In this document: positions 38,067-46,989 of the stretch, piece by piece
How the letters are laid out: each line of letters opens with the position of its first letter
How positions within the stretch are numbered: the first letter of the stretch is position 1
NCBI RefSeq assembly: GCF_040436405.1
Contig: NZ_AP031575.1
Coordinates: 2,965,501 to 3,029,500 of the forward strand
Source: Marinomonas sp. THO17
GTDB taxonomy: Bacteria > Pseudomonadota > Gammaproteobacteria > Pseudomonadales > Marinomonadaceae
Direction: 5' to 3'
Length of the DNA stretch: 64,000 nt
Notes under the pieces: model-generated
Told to the model about the DNA's origin: nothing
Seen by the model: only the letters and a program-made list of their open reading frames with translations
Databases searched by the model: none
Made by a program: the position numbers and the translations under genes

Positions 38067-38728
38067 AAATTTATATCATAGACAATTATGATTCCTTCAC
38101 TTATAACCTTTATCAATTTATCGGCGAAGTGCTGCAAACAGAACAAAGTCAGGGACGTATCGAACAGTTTGAGGTGATTGTTAAGCGTAACGATGAGGTG
38201 ACGCTAGATGATATTCGACAAGCTTCACCAGATCGTATTATTATCTCCCCAGGCCCAGGTTCACCTGACGACAAAGCCTATTTTGGTGTGTGTGCTGATG
38301 TGATTTTAGAGTTCGGTAGAAGCACACCTTTAATGGGCGTTTGTTTAGGCATGCAGGGGATTTGTCATGTATTTGGTGGTAAGGTGGTCAAAGCGTCATT
38401 GCCTATGCATGGTAAAACCAGTCCAATTCAGCACAATGGCCAAGGCATTTTTCATGATATTCCTGATCAGTTGGAAGTCATGCGTTATCACTCTCTCATC
38501 GCAGAGGCGGAAAGCTTTCCAGAGGTATTGGAGGTGACCGCTGCGGTAGGCAGTTTGCATGCCGAAAAGTTTGATGATCTCAATGGTATTCGTCAAGGTG
38601 GTGAGTTTGAGATCATGGGAGTGCGCCATAAGGATTATCCGATTCAAGGTATACAATTTCATCCTGAGTCGTTTGCAACGGAAGGAGGTAAGGATTTGAT
38701 TAAAAATTTCTTATTCAATGCTGTGTAA
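38063..38728 (+). CDS. trpG: Anthranilate synthase component II (glutamine amidotransferase)
   Basis: TrpG (221 residues) hydrolyses glutamine and supplies ammonia to TrpE. It begins MKIYIIDNYDSFTYNLYQFI, typical for the family. The class I amidotransferase triad is visible: the nucleophile cysteine in GVCLGMQ, and the His-Glu pair in FHPESF near the C-terminus. IISPGPGSPDD marks the oxyanion loop. Its start overlaps the trpE stop by 4 bases. In many bacteria such a subunit also serves PabB; the operon context points to tryptophan as its main role. Confidence 0.93.
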   Translation: MKIYIIDNYDSFTYNLYQFIGEVLQTEQSQGRIEQFEVIVKRNDEVTLDDIRQASPDRIIISPGPGSPDDKAYFGVCADVILEFGRSTPLMGVCLGMQGICHVFGGKVVKASLPMHGKTSPIQHNGQGIFHDIPDQLEVMRYHSLIAEAESFPEVLEVTAAVGSLHAEKFDDLNGIRQGGEFEIMGVRHKDYPIQGIQFHPESFATEGGKDLIKNFLFNAV

Positions 38729-39001
38729 AGAATAGCCCTATGTTGATCTCAGAAAGATCAGCACGAGACCTACATGGATGTAGCGAATTAGTTAGGGAAA
38801 CGCAGGAGCAAATTGCTCTTGTCATTAGATATGTTCGTATCATCCCATAATGAAGTCACTTCATTTTTTTAATTAGTATTTAGCTTAGACCTAAATAAAA
38901 TAAGGAAAAAACTTTCAAATTCCTTGCATATTATCTATAAAGTACTGATTAGAAATAAAAAAGACCGCTTAGAAATAGAAAAGACCGAGAGATAAAGTGT
39001 G
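38729..39001. other. AT-rich gap before chemoreceptor with 20-base near-tandem repeat
   Basis: This 270-base gap separates trpG from the chemoreceptor gene. It carries a duplicated 19-base stretch at 38949-38967 and 38969-38987 (TTAGAAATAAAAAAGACCG and one-mismatch copy), spaced with a 20-base period just upstream of the ATG. I see no clear terminator after trpG and no gene. Confidence 0.6.
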
Positions 39002-40519
39002 ATGAAGGATCTACCACTTAAGAAAAAACTGGTTATTGTTATTATTGCTACTGCCGTTGCTTTGTTCATAGCAATGTATGGAATCAGATTGATGGGAAAG
39101 GTAATCGATTTTGCTTACCTTGAACGTGAGCATATCCTAGCAGTTACTGGTGCTGAACATGATTTAGCACAGCCGAATCCTAAGATTGACCCCTTAGTAA
39201 GTCATCTTCAATACGCTAAAGAACAAGCGATAGCGGTTGGTGAGTCGATTTTTTTAGTCGAAAAGCTCTTATTTCGCCTGTTAGGTCAGGGAATGTTGCT
39301 GGATCTCGCCATTGAAGACATTAAGCGCATTGATCTGATTTTAGCGGAATTGGACAGCATAAACTCTGACACTTTGTCAGCAGAACAGGTTAAAAAAGTA
39401 ACCGAACTAATGGAGTGGTCGGTTACCAATTCAGCTGTATTTGGTTCAGGCTTACGGGATGCAGGAAAGTTTGTTACCTTGCTTGTATACGTTTTAGTCA
39501 TTTTGGTGATTGGTTTTATTATTGCTCTGTTACGTTTCATCATAGTGACTTCTATTCCTCCACTGGAGAAAACAACGGAAGTTACCAAAGAAATTGCTAA
39601 AGGCAATCTGAATATTAATTTAAACGCTAATCATATTGAAACCTCTACAGCTGAAATGGTTGGCGGCCTACGCGATATGATTCTCGCGATAAAAGCCGTT
39701 ATGTTGGAGTTATCGGATGCGGCCACCTCTAATGGTGTCATTTCAGAGCAAACCTTAAAAGGTGTTAACCGGCAACACGATGAAGTCCGTCGCTTGGTTG
39801 AGTCAATGCAAGAAATGAATTTAACGATTCAAGCGGTTGCTGACTCTGCTCAGCATGCGAGTGAAGCGACCAAAGAAGGACATCAAGATTCGTCAGAGAG
39901 TGTAAGCGTTGTTAATGGGGCGGTTTCTTCTATTATCCAACTTGCGGATGAAGTTCGTAATTCCACGACTGCAATTAAGAAAATCGAGTCAGATAGTCAG
40001 AATATACTTTCCATTGTCGGCATGATAAATGAGTTAACAGAGCAAACCAATTTACTTGCATTGAACGCAGCAATTGAAGCAGCTCGTGCTGGTGAAGCTG
40101 GAAGAGGTTTTGCTGTGGTGGCTGACGAAGTACGTTCTTTAGCACAAAAAACACAAGACTCAACGGGCCAAATTCAAGGCACAATTGACCAGTTAAAGAG
40201 TAGCACACTAGGGGCAGTTGATATTATGGATAAATGCTGTGATATCGCTGAAGAGTCCGTTAATAAAGCGAATGCTGCTGGGGAAGTTATACAAAATATA
40301 GCGGAAAAAATGTCGCATATATTGACTTTAAACCAGCAAATATCCAGTAAGACAAAAGAACAAGAGTCCGTCACTCAAAAAATTACCAGTAGTTCAGGAG
40401 CCATTAATTCTGTTGCTGATGAGGCTGCCAGTGGTGCTAAGCAGACATCTAAGTCGAGTTCTCATTTGTTAGAGTTAGTGAATCAGATGGATAAGGTGGT
40501 CAGTAAATTTAGTGTGTAA
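39002..40519 (+). CDS. Methyl-accepting chemotaxis protein
   Basis: This 505-residue receptor has a first membrane segment (about residues 9-31), a periplasmic sensor region of some 120 residues, and a second membrane segment (about 155-180, [21 protein letters not shown]). A HAMP-like linker follows and then a long helical signalling domain. The hairpin tip, [35 protein letters not shown], is the standard CheA/CheW contact region. The sensor region has no motif I recognise, so the ligand is unknown. The lipoxygenase gene starts 45 bases downstream on the same strand and the cytochrome gene follows, suggesting that the receptor may sense something linked to fatty-acid oxidation. Start ATG 39002 follows GAGAGA. 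Confidence 0.93.
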   Translation: MKDLPLKKKLVIVIIATAVALFIAMYGIRLMGKVIDFAYLEREHILAVTGAEHDLAQPNPKIDPLVSHLQYAKEQAIAVGESIFLVEKLLFRLLGQGMLLDLAIEDIKRIDLILAELDSINSDTLSAEQVKKVTELMEWSVTNSAVFGSGLRDAGKFVTLLVYVLVILVIGFIIALLRFIIVTSIPPLEKTTEVTKEIAKGNLNINLNANHIETSTAEMVGGLRDMILAIKAVMLELSDAATSNGVISEQTLKGVNRQHDEVRRLVESMQEMNLTIQAVADSAQHASEATKEGHQDSSESVSVVNGAVSSIIQLADEVRNSTTAIKKIESDSQNILSIVGMINELTEQTNLLALNAAIEAARAGEAGRGFAVVADEVRSLAQKTQDSTGQIQGTIDQLKSSTLGAVDIMDKCCDIAEESVNKANAAGEVIQNIAEKMSHILTLNQQISSKTKEQESVTQKITSSSGAINSVADEAASGAKQTSKSSSHLLELVNQMDKVVSKFSV

Positions 40520-40564
40520 ACTATTTATTCTTGAATGGTGAAGTTCATTGCCAGGGAGAGGAGT

Positions 40565-42238
40565 ATGAAACAAGTTTTAGCGTTGCCGCAAGTTGACGTT
40601 CAAAATTCGCAATCTAGGAAAGACTATTTACAGAAAATGCAAAAGCTCTATGCTTTTACTTTGACGTATGATGGGCAAATTGCAACCATTAACAGTTTGC
40701 CAGATCGAGAAAAGACGACTTTCTATTATAAGTTGAAATCCATACTCAATTTAGCTGGTTTGCTGCCGAGCCTTCCCTCGTTTTTAATAAACCGTATTAA
40801 GTTTAAATATCTTAAACGTCCTTTCACGCGTTTTGATGATTACTTTTTTTATTCCAAATCTCCTTTCCCTAACCCTGAGATGCGTGAAAATTTTTTAGAT
40901 AATAAGTATTTAGGTTATCAAAGAGTAGCGGGAATGAACCCTGTTGTTTTAGAAGGGGTTAATAAAGAAAATCCGCTACCTGAGTGCTTTAAAGTAAAGC
41001 CTAAACACTTGGGTATGACACAGCAAGCATTTGATGATGTCTTTGAGGATGGGCGCTTCTACATGACAAATTATGCCATGTTGGAGCCCTTGTTTGAAAA
41101 TCCAGGTTATGTGGACAATGTACGAAAATACATAATGCCTGCGATTGCTTTATATTCACTGAATCAAGACGGCACGTTAAAAATTGAAGCCATTCAATTG
41201 GATGCAACTAAAGATACGGATGAAGAGTTCAATCCTATCATTACACCTGAAGACGATCGCTGGAATATGGCGCGCACTTATATTCAAGCAGCTGATGGAA
41301 CGCATCAAGAGCTGTGGACTCATGCCACAAGAATTCATTATGTACTTGAGTCTGTCATCATGGTCAGTTGGCGACAATTAGCGGAAAATCATCCTTTACT
41401 TGCTTTGTTAAGACCTCACCTTAAATTCACGTTAAGTGTCAATGTAAATCCCCTATTTCAGAAAGAGCCTGATGGAACCCTTCCTTCGTTTGGAAAGATG
41501 TTTGGTTGTGATAATGACACTCTAGTGGCTTTCATGGGAGAGGGGATGAACCACTATAGTTTTAAAGAGTTTTTGCTGCCAAATGACTTAGCAAGACGAC
41601 ATGTTAATGATCCTAGATTGCTTTACCCCTATCGTGACGACGGAATATTGCTTTGGGATGAAACGCTTCGCTATGTTACTGAGTATCTCGATGCTTGGTA
41701 TGAAAATGATCAGATGGTGGCGGACGATTTTGAATTGCAAAATTGGGCGCAAGAGCTTGGTGGTGACAAAAAACAAAATAATTGTGGCCTAACGGATTTC
41801 CCCACGTCTTTTGCTGATAAAGAGTCACTTATTAAGATAGTGGCGCACATTATTTTTATAGCTACAGCGCATCATTCGTCCGTGCATTATCCTCAATATG
41901 AGTGTGCAGGTTATGCTCCTAACTTGCCTTTTTCTGCCTATCAACCGCCATTAACACCGGCTGATGACTATCAGTCCGAGCAAGGTTTGGTGTCGTTTTT
42001 TCCACCTTATGATCAGGCCTTAGAGCAAAGTTTTATTTTTTATCTGACGAATTTCAAAGTAAATCGTATGGGTCAATTTGATGATAGTTTTATTGATTCT
42101 AAGATTCGCCCCATTATTCGTAAACATCAATCGAATTTAGAGAAAATTCATCAAGAGATCGAAGCGCGCAATGCGACTCGAATTTATCCATATAAGTATA
42201 TGGATCCAAAAAACATTCCTAATAGCGTGACAGTGTAA
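40565..42238 (+). CDS. Lipoxygenase
   Basis: This 557-residue protein is a bacterial lipoxygenase, a non-haem iron enzyme that adds oxygen to polyunsaturated fatty acids to give hydroperoxides. The iron site is recognisable: THATRIHYVLE gives His253 and His258 (HxxxxH), and HHSSVHYPQYECAGYAPN gives the third histidine, His437, with His441 at the position often held by Asn. The chain ends PNSVTV, so the C-terminal carboxylate ligand is valine rather than the usual isoleucine. QLAENHPLLALLRPHLKFTL is another family marker. No signal peptide is seen. The ATG 40565 has GGAGAGGAG upstream. The di-haem cytochrome gene follows by 64 bases. Confidence 0.9.
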   Translation: MKQVLALPQVDVQNSQSRKDYLQKMQKLYAFTLTYDGQIATINSLPDREKTTFYYKLKSILNLAGLLPSLPSFLINRIKFKYLKRPFTRFDDYFFYSKSPFPNPEMRENFLDNKYLGYQRVAGMNPVVLEGVNKENPLPECFKVKPKHLGMTQQAFDDVFEDGRFYMTNYAMLEPLFENPGYVDNVRKYIMPAIALYSLNQDGTLKIEAIQLDATKDTDEEFNPIITPEDDRWNMARTYIQAADGTHQELWTHATRIHYVLESVIMVSWRQLAENHPLLALLRPHLKFTLSVNVNPLFQKEPDGTLPSFGKMFGCDNDTLVAFMGEGMNHYSFKEFLLPNDLARRHVNDPRLLYPYRDDGILLWDETLRYVTEYLDAWYENDQMVADDFELQNWAQELGGDKKQNNCGLTDFPTSFADKESLIKIVAHIIFIATAHHSSVHYPQYECAGYAPNLPFSAYQPPLTPADDYQSEQGLVSFFPPYDQALEQSFIFYLTNFKVNRMGQFDDSFIDSKIRPIIRKHQSNLEKIHQEIEARNATRIYPYKYMDPKNIPNSVTV

Positions 42239-42302
42239 GGAAGTAAATGTCTGCTGTTGTATAGGCGCTTTAAAGTAGATATCAGTAAAGCAGGAGAGGC
42301 TT

Positions 42303-44444
42303 ATGCTGTATTTTAGATATTTTCGCCAGCACAAAAAGAAAGTAATTGCTGTTCTATTATTACTTATCCTAATTGTTGTTGTCATTCGAAGTGATAAGGT
42401 TCAAGCGATTATTGGACAGTTAACACCGCAACCTATGCCAGAATTAATCGTTAAGCAAAATGGCAAATGGATTGATCAAGTTTGGTTAGATCAAAATTGG
42501 GGTGATAAGCTTAATAATCCGAGTGCAAATACTAGGAAGTATCATCATATTAGTCAGGGTACCAGAACCATTCCGTTACCTTACGAGTGGTTTGTTAATA
42601 TTGAACAGCCGAGTTCGTCATTATGGCTGATGCCTTTCAGTTCAAAGAAAAAATTTGTTGATAATGACTATTTATTGCGTATTGGTTTTATTCGCAGTAA
42701 GGAAGATCTGGTATCAAACCCTGATGGCTTACCGATTGGCTTTGCTCGTACCTTTTCTCAAAATATGACAGGTATTAATGGTCAAACTGCAACGGTCGGT
42801 TTTACTTGTGCAGCCTGTCATACCAGCCATTTTGTCTATGATAATGGGTTGACAGGGCCGCGTGAATACATAGTAGAGGGAGGCCCTGCAACCACGGATT
42901 TCGGTTTATTACAAAGTAATTTAACTGCAGCAATTGGGCAGTTAGTTATTTCTGCAAAGGTACCTTTTCTAGGAGGGCGTTTTGATCGTTTTGCCCATAA
43001 TGTATTGGGCAATGAATATAGCCCCAGTACTAAGGAAGCCTTGTCGAACGACCTAGTGGCTTTTGCAAAAGCCCAGCTAGGTGGGGGAGACCAAATACGA
43101 GTGACAGAAGGCTTTACGCGTTTGGATGCGCTTAATCGCATTGGGAATGCGGTTTTTTCCGAAAATATTGGTCGTCCGGAAAACAAAACGGCTATCGATG
43201 CACCAGTCAATTATCCACATATTTGGACAACCTCTTGGTTCGATTGGGTACAGTATGATGCATCCGTAATGGGGCCACTGATTCGAAATGTTGGAGAAGC
43301 TTTGGGTGTAAAAGCTTTTCAAGATGTCGTGTCACCTATGGAGGATAATCGATTTAGCTCTTCTATTCCGATTGGTAATCTGGTCTGGATAGAACGCTTT
43401 TTGGCAGGGCCCCAACCAACAGAAGAACAAGGATTTCAAGGTCTACAGGCTCCCAAGTGGAGTATGACAGACATTGATCAACAACTTGTGGATAAAGGTC
43501 GTGTTTTATATCAAATGAATTGTCAGGGATGTCACTTACCCCCTATAGACAGCAAAGAAATTTGGGATAAGGATAAGGGGTATATAGGTCCTATTGTTTG
43601 GTACGCAAACGGTGTAAAACAGGAAACCAAGGATGTTTTAAAACTAAAAATCTTACCATTAGAACGTATTGGTACCGATCGCAGTCAGGCTAAAGTCATG
43701 GTCAATCGCACTATGAATACCAGTGGTAACGCAAATGGCACCATTCTTGATAAAGAATCAGGTATGCAGATTGATAGTAATATTTGCGCGCGTGACTTTA
43801 ATGCGGCTACCGCCGCACAAATTGCCTATATGGATTCAACCCTAGGAGATCAATCTAGCTTGTTTGAGGCCGATGATTTCGTGCCTTTGACTGAGCGTTG
43901 GGTGACGGATGGGGCGAATGTCAGCTTTGGTTATGCTTTGGCGGCGACAGTCGAGCAAACAATCAATGCATGGTTCAATGATAACGGTTTGAGTAACCCG
44001 AGATTGCAAGAAGAATTGAAAGAAGGGCGCCCGAATTGTATTCAAGCCGGAATGGGTTATAAAGCGAGACCATTGAATGGGGTTTGGGCAACGCCACCAT
44101 TCTTGCATAATGGGTCAGTGGCTACCATTCGAGATTTATTATGTCCTGTAGATGGTAAACGTCTTGAGTATATTCAGTTAGGAAATATTCGCTACGACAC
44201 GGATAACCTAGGCGTTCTGCAGCCTGATGGTTATGTGGCAGAAGCGAAAAAGCTAATCGGAAAAGGAAAGAACTATGATTCGGATGGCTTTTTTATTCTT
44301 GATACCAATATAGAAGGGAATCGTAATACGGGACACCATTTTAGCGATAGTTATGATGCACAAAACCCCGTACCTGGTGTCATTGGGCCAAAATTATCAC
44401 CAGCCCAGTGTGATGCTTTGCTAGAATATTTGAAAGTGCTTTAA
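42303..44444 (+). CDS. Membrane-anchored di-haem cytochrome c (peroxidase/RoxA-like)
   Basis: This 713-residue protein carries two c-type haem motifs, CAACH at residues 169-173 and CQGCH at 407-411. An N-terminal KKKVIAVLLLLILIVVV segment (about 11-27) anchors or exports it to the periplasm. RPLNGVWATPPFLHNGSVATIRDLL near the C-terminus is typical of di-haem cytochrome c peroxidase-like proteins. The large size, the N-terminal block with GLPIGFART before the first haem, and the wide haem spacing recall the RoxA/latex-clearing type of di-haem oxygenases, but I cannot separate these by eye. It follows the lipoxygenase gene by 64 bases and probably shares its transcript, which suggests processing of hydroperoxides or electron transfer. 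Confidence 0.82.
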   Translation: MLYFRYFRQHKKKVIAVLLLLILIVVVIRSDKVQAIIGQLTPQPMPELIVKQNGKWIDQVWLDQNWGDKLNNPSANTRKYHHISQGTRTIPLPYEWFVNIEQPSSSLWLMPFSSKKKFVDNDYLLRIGFIRSKEDLVSNPDGLPIGFARTFSQNMTGINGQTATVGFTCAACHTSHFVYDNGLTGPREYIVEGGPATTDFGLLQSNLTAAIGQLVISAKVPFLGGRFDRFAHNVLGNEYSPSTKEALSNDLVAFAKAQLGGGDQIRVTEGFTRLDALNRIGNAVFSENIGRPENKTAIDAPVNYPHIWTTSWFDWVQYDASVMGPLIRNVGEALGVKAFQDVVSPMEDNRFSSSIPIGNLVWIERFLAGPQPTEEQGFQGLQAPKWSMTDIDQQLVDKGRVLYQMNCQGCHLPPIDSKEIWDKDKGYIGPIVWYANGVKQETKDVLKLKILPLERIGTDRSQAKVMVNRTMNTSGNANGTILDKESGMQIDSNICARDFNAATAAQIAYMDSTLGDQSSLFEADDFVPLTERWVTDGANVSFGYALAATVEQTINAWFNDNGLSNPRLQEELKEGRPNCIQAGMGYKARPLNGVWATPPFLHNGSVATIRDLLCPVDGKRLEYIQLGNIRYDTDNLGVLQPDGYVAEAKKLIGKGKNYDSDGFFILDTNIEGNRNTGHHFSDSYDAQNPVPGVIGPKLSPAQCDALLEYLKVL

Positions 44445-44518
44445 GTTTGAAAGCATTTTAAGAAAGCTAAAAGAAATTTTTAGTGGAAAGGGTATGTTAA
44501 GTATTATTGAGGCTGTAC

Positions 44519-45367
44519 GTGAAATTCCGCAAGTATCATGCGTTAGGGAATGTGTATTTGGTGATTCCGGCTGAGGCGTTTCCCAATGAACCTGCGACAC
44601 TGAAGATTAAGAATATTTGTCATCCTCATTATGGTGTTGCTTCAGATGGGGTATTGATCGGCCCTTCTAAGTCTCAAGTGGCGGATTTTGGACTGCGCAT
44701 CTTTAACCCGGACGCTAGTGAAGCAGAAAAAAGCGGTAATGGCTTACGGATATTTTGTCGTGCTTTGTGGGACATGGGCTTGGTTAAAGACAAACCCTTT
44801 ACGATAGAAACCTTAGGCGGTGTGGTTACAGCGCAAGTTCAGGATGCTGGGGCTCGTGTGGACGTAGACATGGGACAGGTGTCTTTTAATAGTCAGGACA
44901 TTCCTATTTGGGGGGAACCAAGGGAAGTCTTACTAGAAGAAATTAATGTTATGGGTATGCAGCATTTCTATAGCGGCGTTACCATCGGCAATCCCCATTG
45001 TGTGATATTGACCGAAGACGCCACGGAAACACGAGCCAGAGAATTTGGTCCATTAATTGAGCGTCACCCGAATTTTCCCAATCGCACCAATGTACAGTTT
45101 TTGCAGGTGATTGATCGTGGTCGTATTGCGATTCAAATCTGGGAGCGAGGTGCGGGTTTTACCTTGGCATCTGGAAGTAGCAGCTGTGCCGCCGCCGCAG
45201 TGGCCCATAAGTTGGGTTTATGTGATGCCAATATAGAAGTCATGATGCCGGGTGGACAGATCAATATTTACATCAGCGAGGATTACCGGGTGAGCATGAG
45301 TGGCCCGGTAACCTTTGTATGTCAAGGTGAGATAGCGCAAGAGTGTTTGTCTCAAGTATTTCATTAA
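44519..45367 (+). CDS. DapF-fold protein with both catalytic cysteines replaced by serine
   Basis: This 282-residue protein aligns with diaminopimelate epimerase over its whole length, from KFRKYHALGN to the C-terminus, including GNPHCVI and ERGAG. DapF works by two cysteines acting as general base and acid. Here they are serines: NPDASEAEKSGNG has Ser72 in place of the first, and GFTLASGSSSCAAA has Ser218 in place of the second. The HGLGND motif reads HALGNV. It is therefore unlikely to be the pathway epimerase and may be another racemase, an isomerase or a dehydratase. I chose GTG 44519 (GAGG 6 bases upstream) rather than TTG 44507. It follows the cytochrome gene by 74 bases; an AraC gene follows. 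Confidence 0.85.
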   Translation: MKFRKYHALGNVYLVIPAEAFPNEPATLKIKNICHPHYGVASDGVLIGPSKSQVADFGLRIFNPDASEAEKSGNGLRIFCRALWDMGLVKDKPFTIETLGGVVTAQVQDAGARVDVDMGQVSFNSQDIPIWGEPREVLLEEINVMGMQHFYSGVTIGNPHCVILTEDATETRAREFGPLIERHPNFPNRTNVQFLQVIDRGRIAIQIWERGAGFTLASGSSSCAAAAVAHKLGLCDANIEVMMPGGQINIYISEDYRVSMSGPVTFVCQGEIAQECLSQVFH

Positions 45368-45397
45368 ACTGATAGGGTATTTGCTAGGAGTCTTGAT

Positions 45398-46261
45398 ATG
45401 AAACCAACGACACATCCTTTGTTCTGGCGTGATGAGGGTTTACCCTTTGTAGAATTGCGTCAGGTGTTGGATGGTCGCCTCGTCAGTTACGCACCACATT
45501 CCCATGAAACTTGGTCGATCGGTGCGATTTTAAATGGACAGAGTGAATTTGTTTGCGCTGATAGATTGCATGCAGTTGAACAAGGCCATTTGGTGGTGAT
45601 GAATCCTCAGGTGGTTCATGCTTGCAACCCTAAACAAGATTCACCTTGGGCTTACTATATGATGCACCTTGATAAGGATTGGCTTGCGGCTCAATTGTTT
45701 GCTGAAGGTCACATCCCCAGTCCTGAGTGGCATGACAGCCAAGCAGATACCTTGCTTGCCCCTGAGTATTTTTCAAGCTTTGTCGAGCTTTGTCAGCAGC
45801 TGATGTCAAATAGGCTTAGTGTGACAGAGAAAGTTGATCTTACCCGTTTAACCTTATTAAGGATTTGGTCAGAATTGCAGTCGACAAAAATGGCGAGCTG
45901 CCCAACGCAACTGCAAGCAAATCCACTATATGACGTTGCTGATTACCTTAATCTTAATTGTTTCGATGACACGCCAATTGCTCAGATCAGTGCACAATTT
46001 GGCTATAGTACTGGGTATTTAATGCGGGCTTTTAGGCGCCATTTTAATCTGACGCCTCACGCTTATCGGCTGAATCGTCGTATTCAGCTAGGGCAAACTG
46101 CGTTAAAGCAAGGCCGAAGTATCGTGGACGTGGCCCATGAAGTGGGTTTTAATGATCAGGCGCATTTTCAACGTACTTTTAAGCAAAGAGTGGCGGCCAC
46201 GCCAGATCAATACCGTCGTGCTGTGTTAAAACCATATAGCCAGACTGCTGGCAGCCAATAA
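45398..46261 (+). CDS. AraC-family transcriptional regulator
   Basis: This 287-residue regulator has an N-terminal cupin-like sensing domain (about residues 20-105, including HSHETWSIGAILNGQSEF and GHLVVMNPQVVHACNP) and a C-terminal pair of helix-turn-helix motifs (about 175-275). The latter shows ISAQFGYSTGYLMRAFRRHFNLTPHAYRLNRRI and VAHEVGFNDQAHFQRTFKQ. The cupin type is common in regulators of amino-acid exporters. Its last 36 bases overlap the end of a convergent LysE-family gene, and such AraC-LysE pairs are frequent, so that exporter is a likely target. The DapF-like gene ends 30 bases upstream. Confidence 0.92.
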   Translation: MKPTTHPLFWRDEGLPFVELRQVLDGRLVSYAPHSHETWSIGAILNGQSEFVCADRLHAVEQGHLVVMNPQVVHACNPKQDSPWAYYMMHLDKDWLAAQLFAEGHIPSPEWHDSQADTLLAPEYFSSFVELCQQLMSNRLSVTEKVDLTRLTLLRIWSELQSTKMASCPTQLQANPLYDVADYLNLNCFDDTPIAQISAQFGYSTGYLMRAFRRHFNLTPHAYRLNRRIQLGQTALKQGRSIVDVAHEVGFNDQAHFQRTFKQRVAATPDQYRRAVLKPYSQTAGSQ

Positions 46262-46816
46262 ACCGCCAAGTGTACGATTAAGTAAACGCATTTTGGCTGG
46301 GCTTTGAAAATACTGGCCAAGTAAGATGCCTATAACCACCCACACCCCTAAAGACAGCCAGCAAATTGGTAAGTATAAGCTTGCGAAGATCAGTACTTGT
46401 TCAAACTCTGCTGAGGGAATGTAAACAGCGATGCCTGAAACCGAGGCTAGCCAAGCTTTGGGGTTTAGCCATTGAATAACTGCGCCCATCATAAAATTAG
46501 GCGTAGAATCATCACCCTCTACCTTTAATTCTCCCTTGTCGTGCCACAGTTGCCAGCTCAAATAGAGTAAAAATAGGGTGCCTAATCCTCTTAGTAGTAA
46601 GGTTAAATGTGGTAATAAAGAGAGAATTTGTTGTAGTGCCAAGCCGATAAGCAAAAACAACAGAATGAATCCCAATGTGGCACCGGTAATGTAGTTGATT
46701 CCCGCTTTAGCGCCAAAACGAGCGCTGCAGCTGAGTGATACTAAATTAACTGGGCCTGGTGAAAGTGAGGCCACTAAGGCAAACAGTGACATGGATACAA
46801 GTAAAGAGAGAGTCAT
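46226..46816 (-). CDS. LysE-family exporter
   Basis: This 196-residue inner-membrane protein belongs to the LysE/RhtB translocator family, which exports amino acids or related small molecules. It has about six hydrophobic segments. The N-terminal MSLFALVASLSPGPVNLVSLSCS holds the conserved SPGP motif, and GAVIQWLNPKAWLASVSGIAVY holds the NPK motif typical of the family. The C-terminal end overlaps the AraC gene by 36 bases on the opposite strand. The substrate is unknown; the neighbouring AraC protein is a likely regulator. Confidence 0.92.
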   Translation of the reverse strand: MTLSLLVSMSLFALVASLSPGPVNLVSLSCSARFGAKAGINYITGATLGFILLFLLIGLALQQILSLLPHLTLLLRGLGTLFLLYLSWQLWHDKGELKVEGDDSTPNFMMGAVIQWLNPKAWLASVSGIAVYIPSAEFEQVLIFASLYLPICWLSLGVWVVIGILLGQYFQSPAKMRLLNRTLGGLLAASSLAIWF

Positions 46817-46989
46817 GAGAAAATTCCGTTATTGAACCAATGGAATCCCTATTATTGAAATTGTTTTGCATGACGTATTGCACAAAATTCACCTCTTGGT
46901 TTTCAAGATAAAGAGAGGAGAGTATGCTCAGAGTGAGTGATGCAATTTATGCATCATGACGATGGAGTGAAAAAAGTCTGGAACAAAAG

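Noticed and set aside
42836-43210. A 124-codon open frame antisense to the di-haem cytochrome gene
   Set aside because: It overlaps the cytochrome coding sequence and has no recognisable features or ribosome site.
44519-45367. Annotation as the diaminopimelate epimerase dapF
   Set aside because: Both essential cysteines are serine, so the gene symbol would be misleading.
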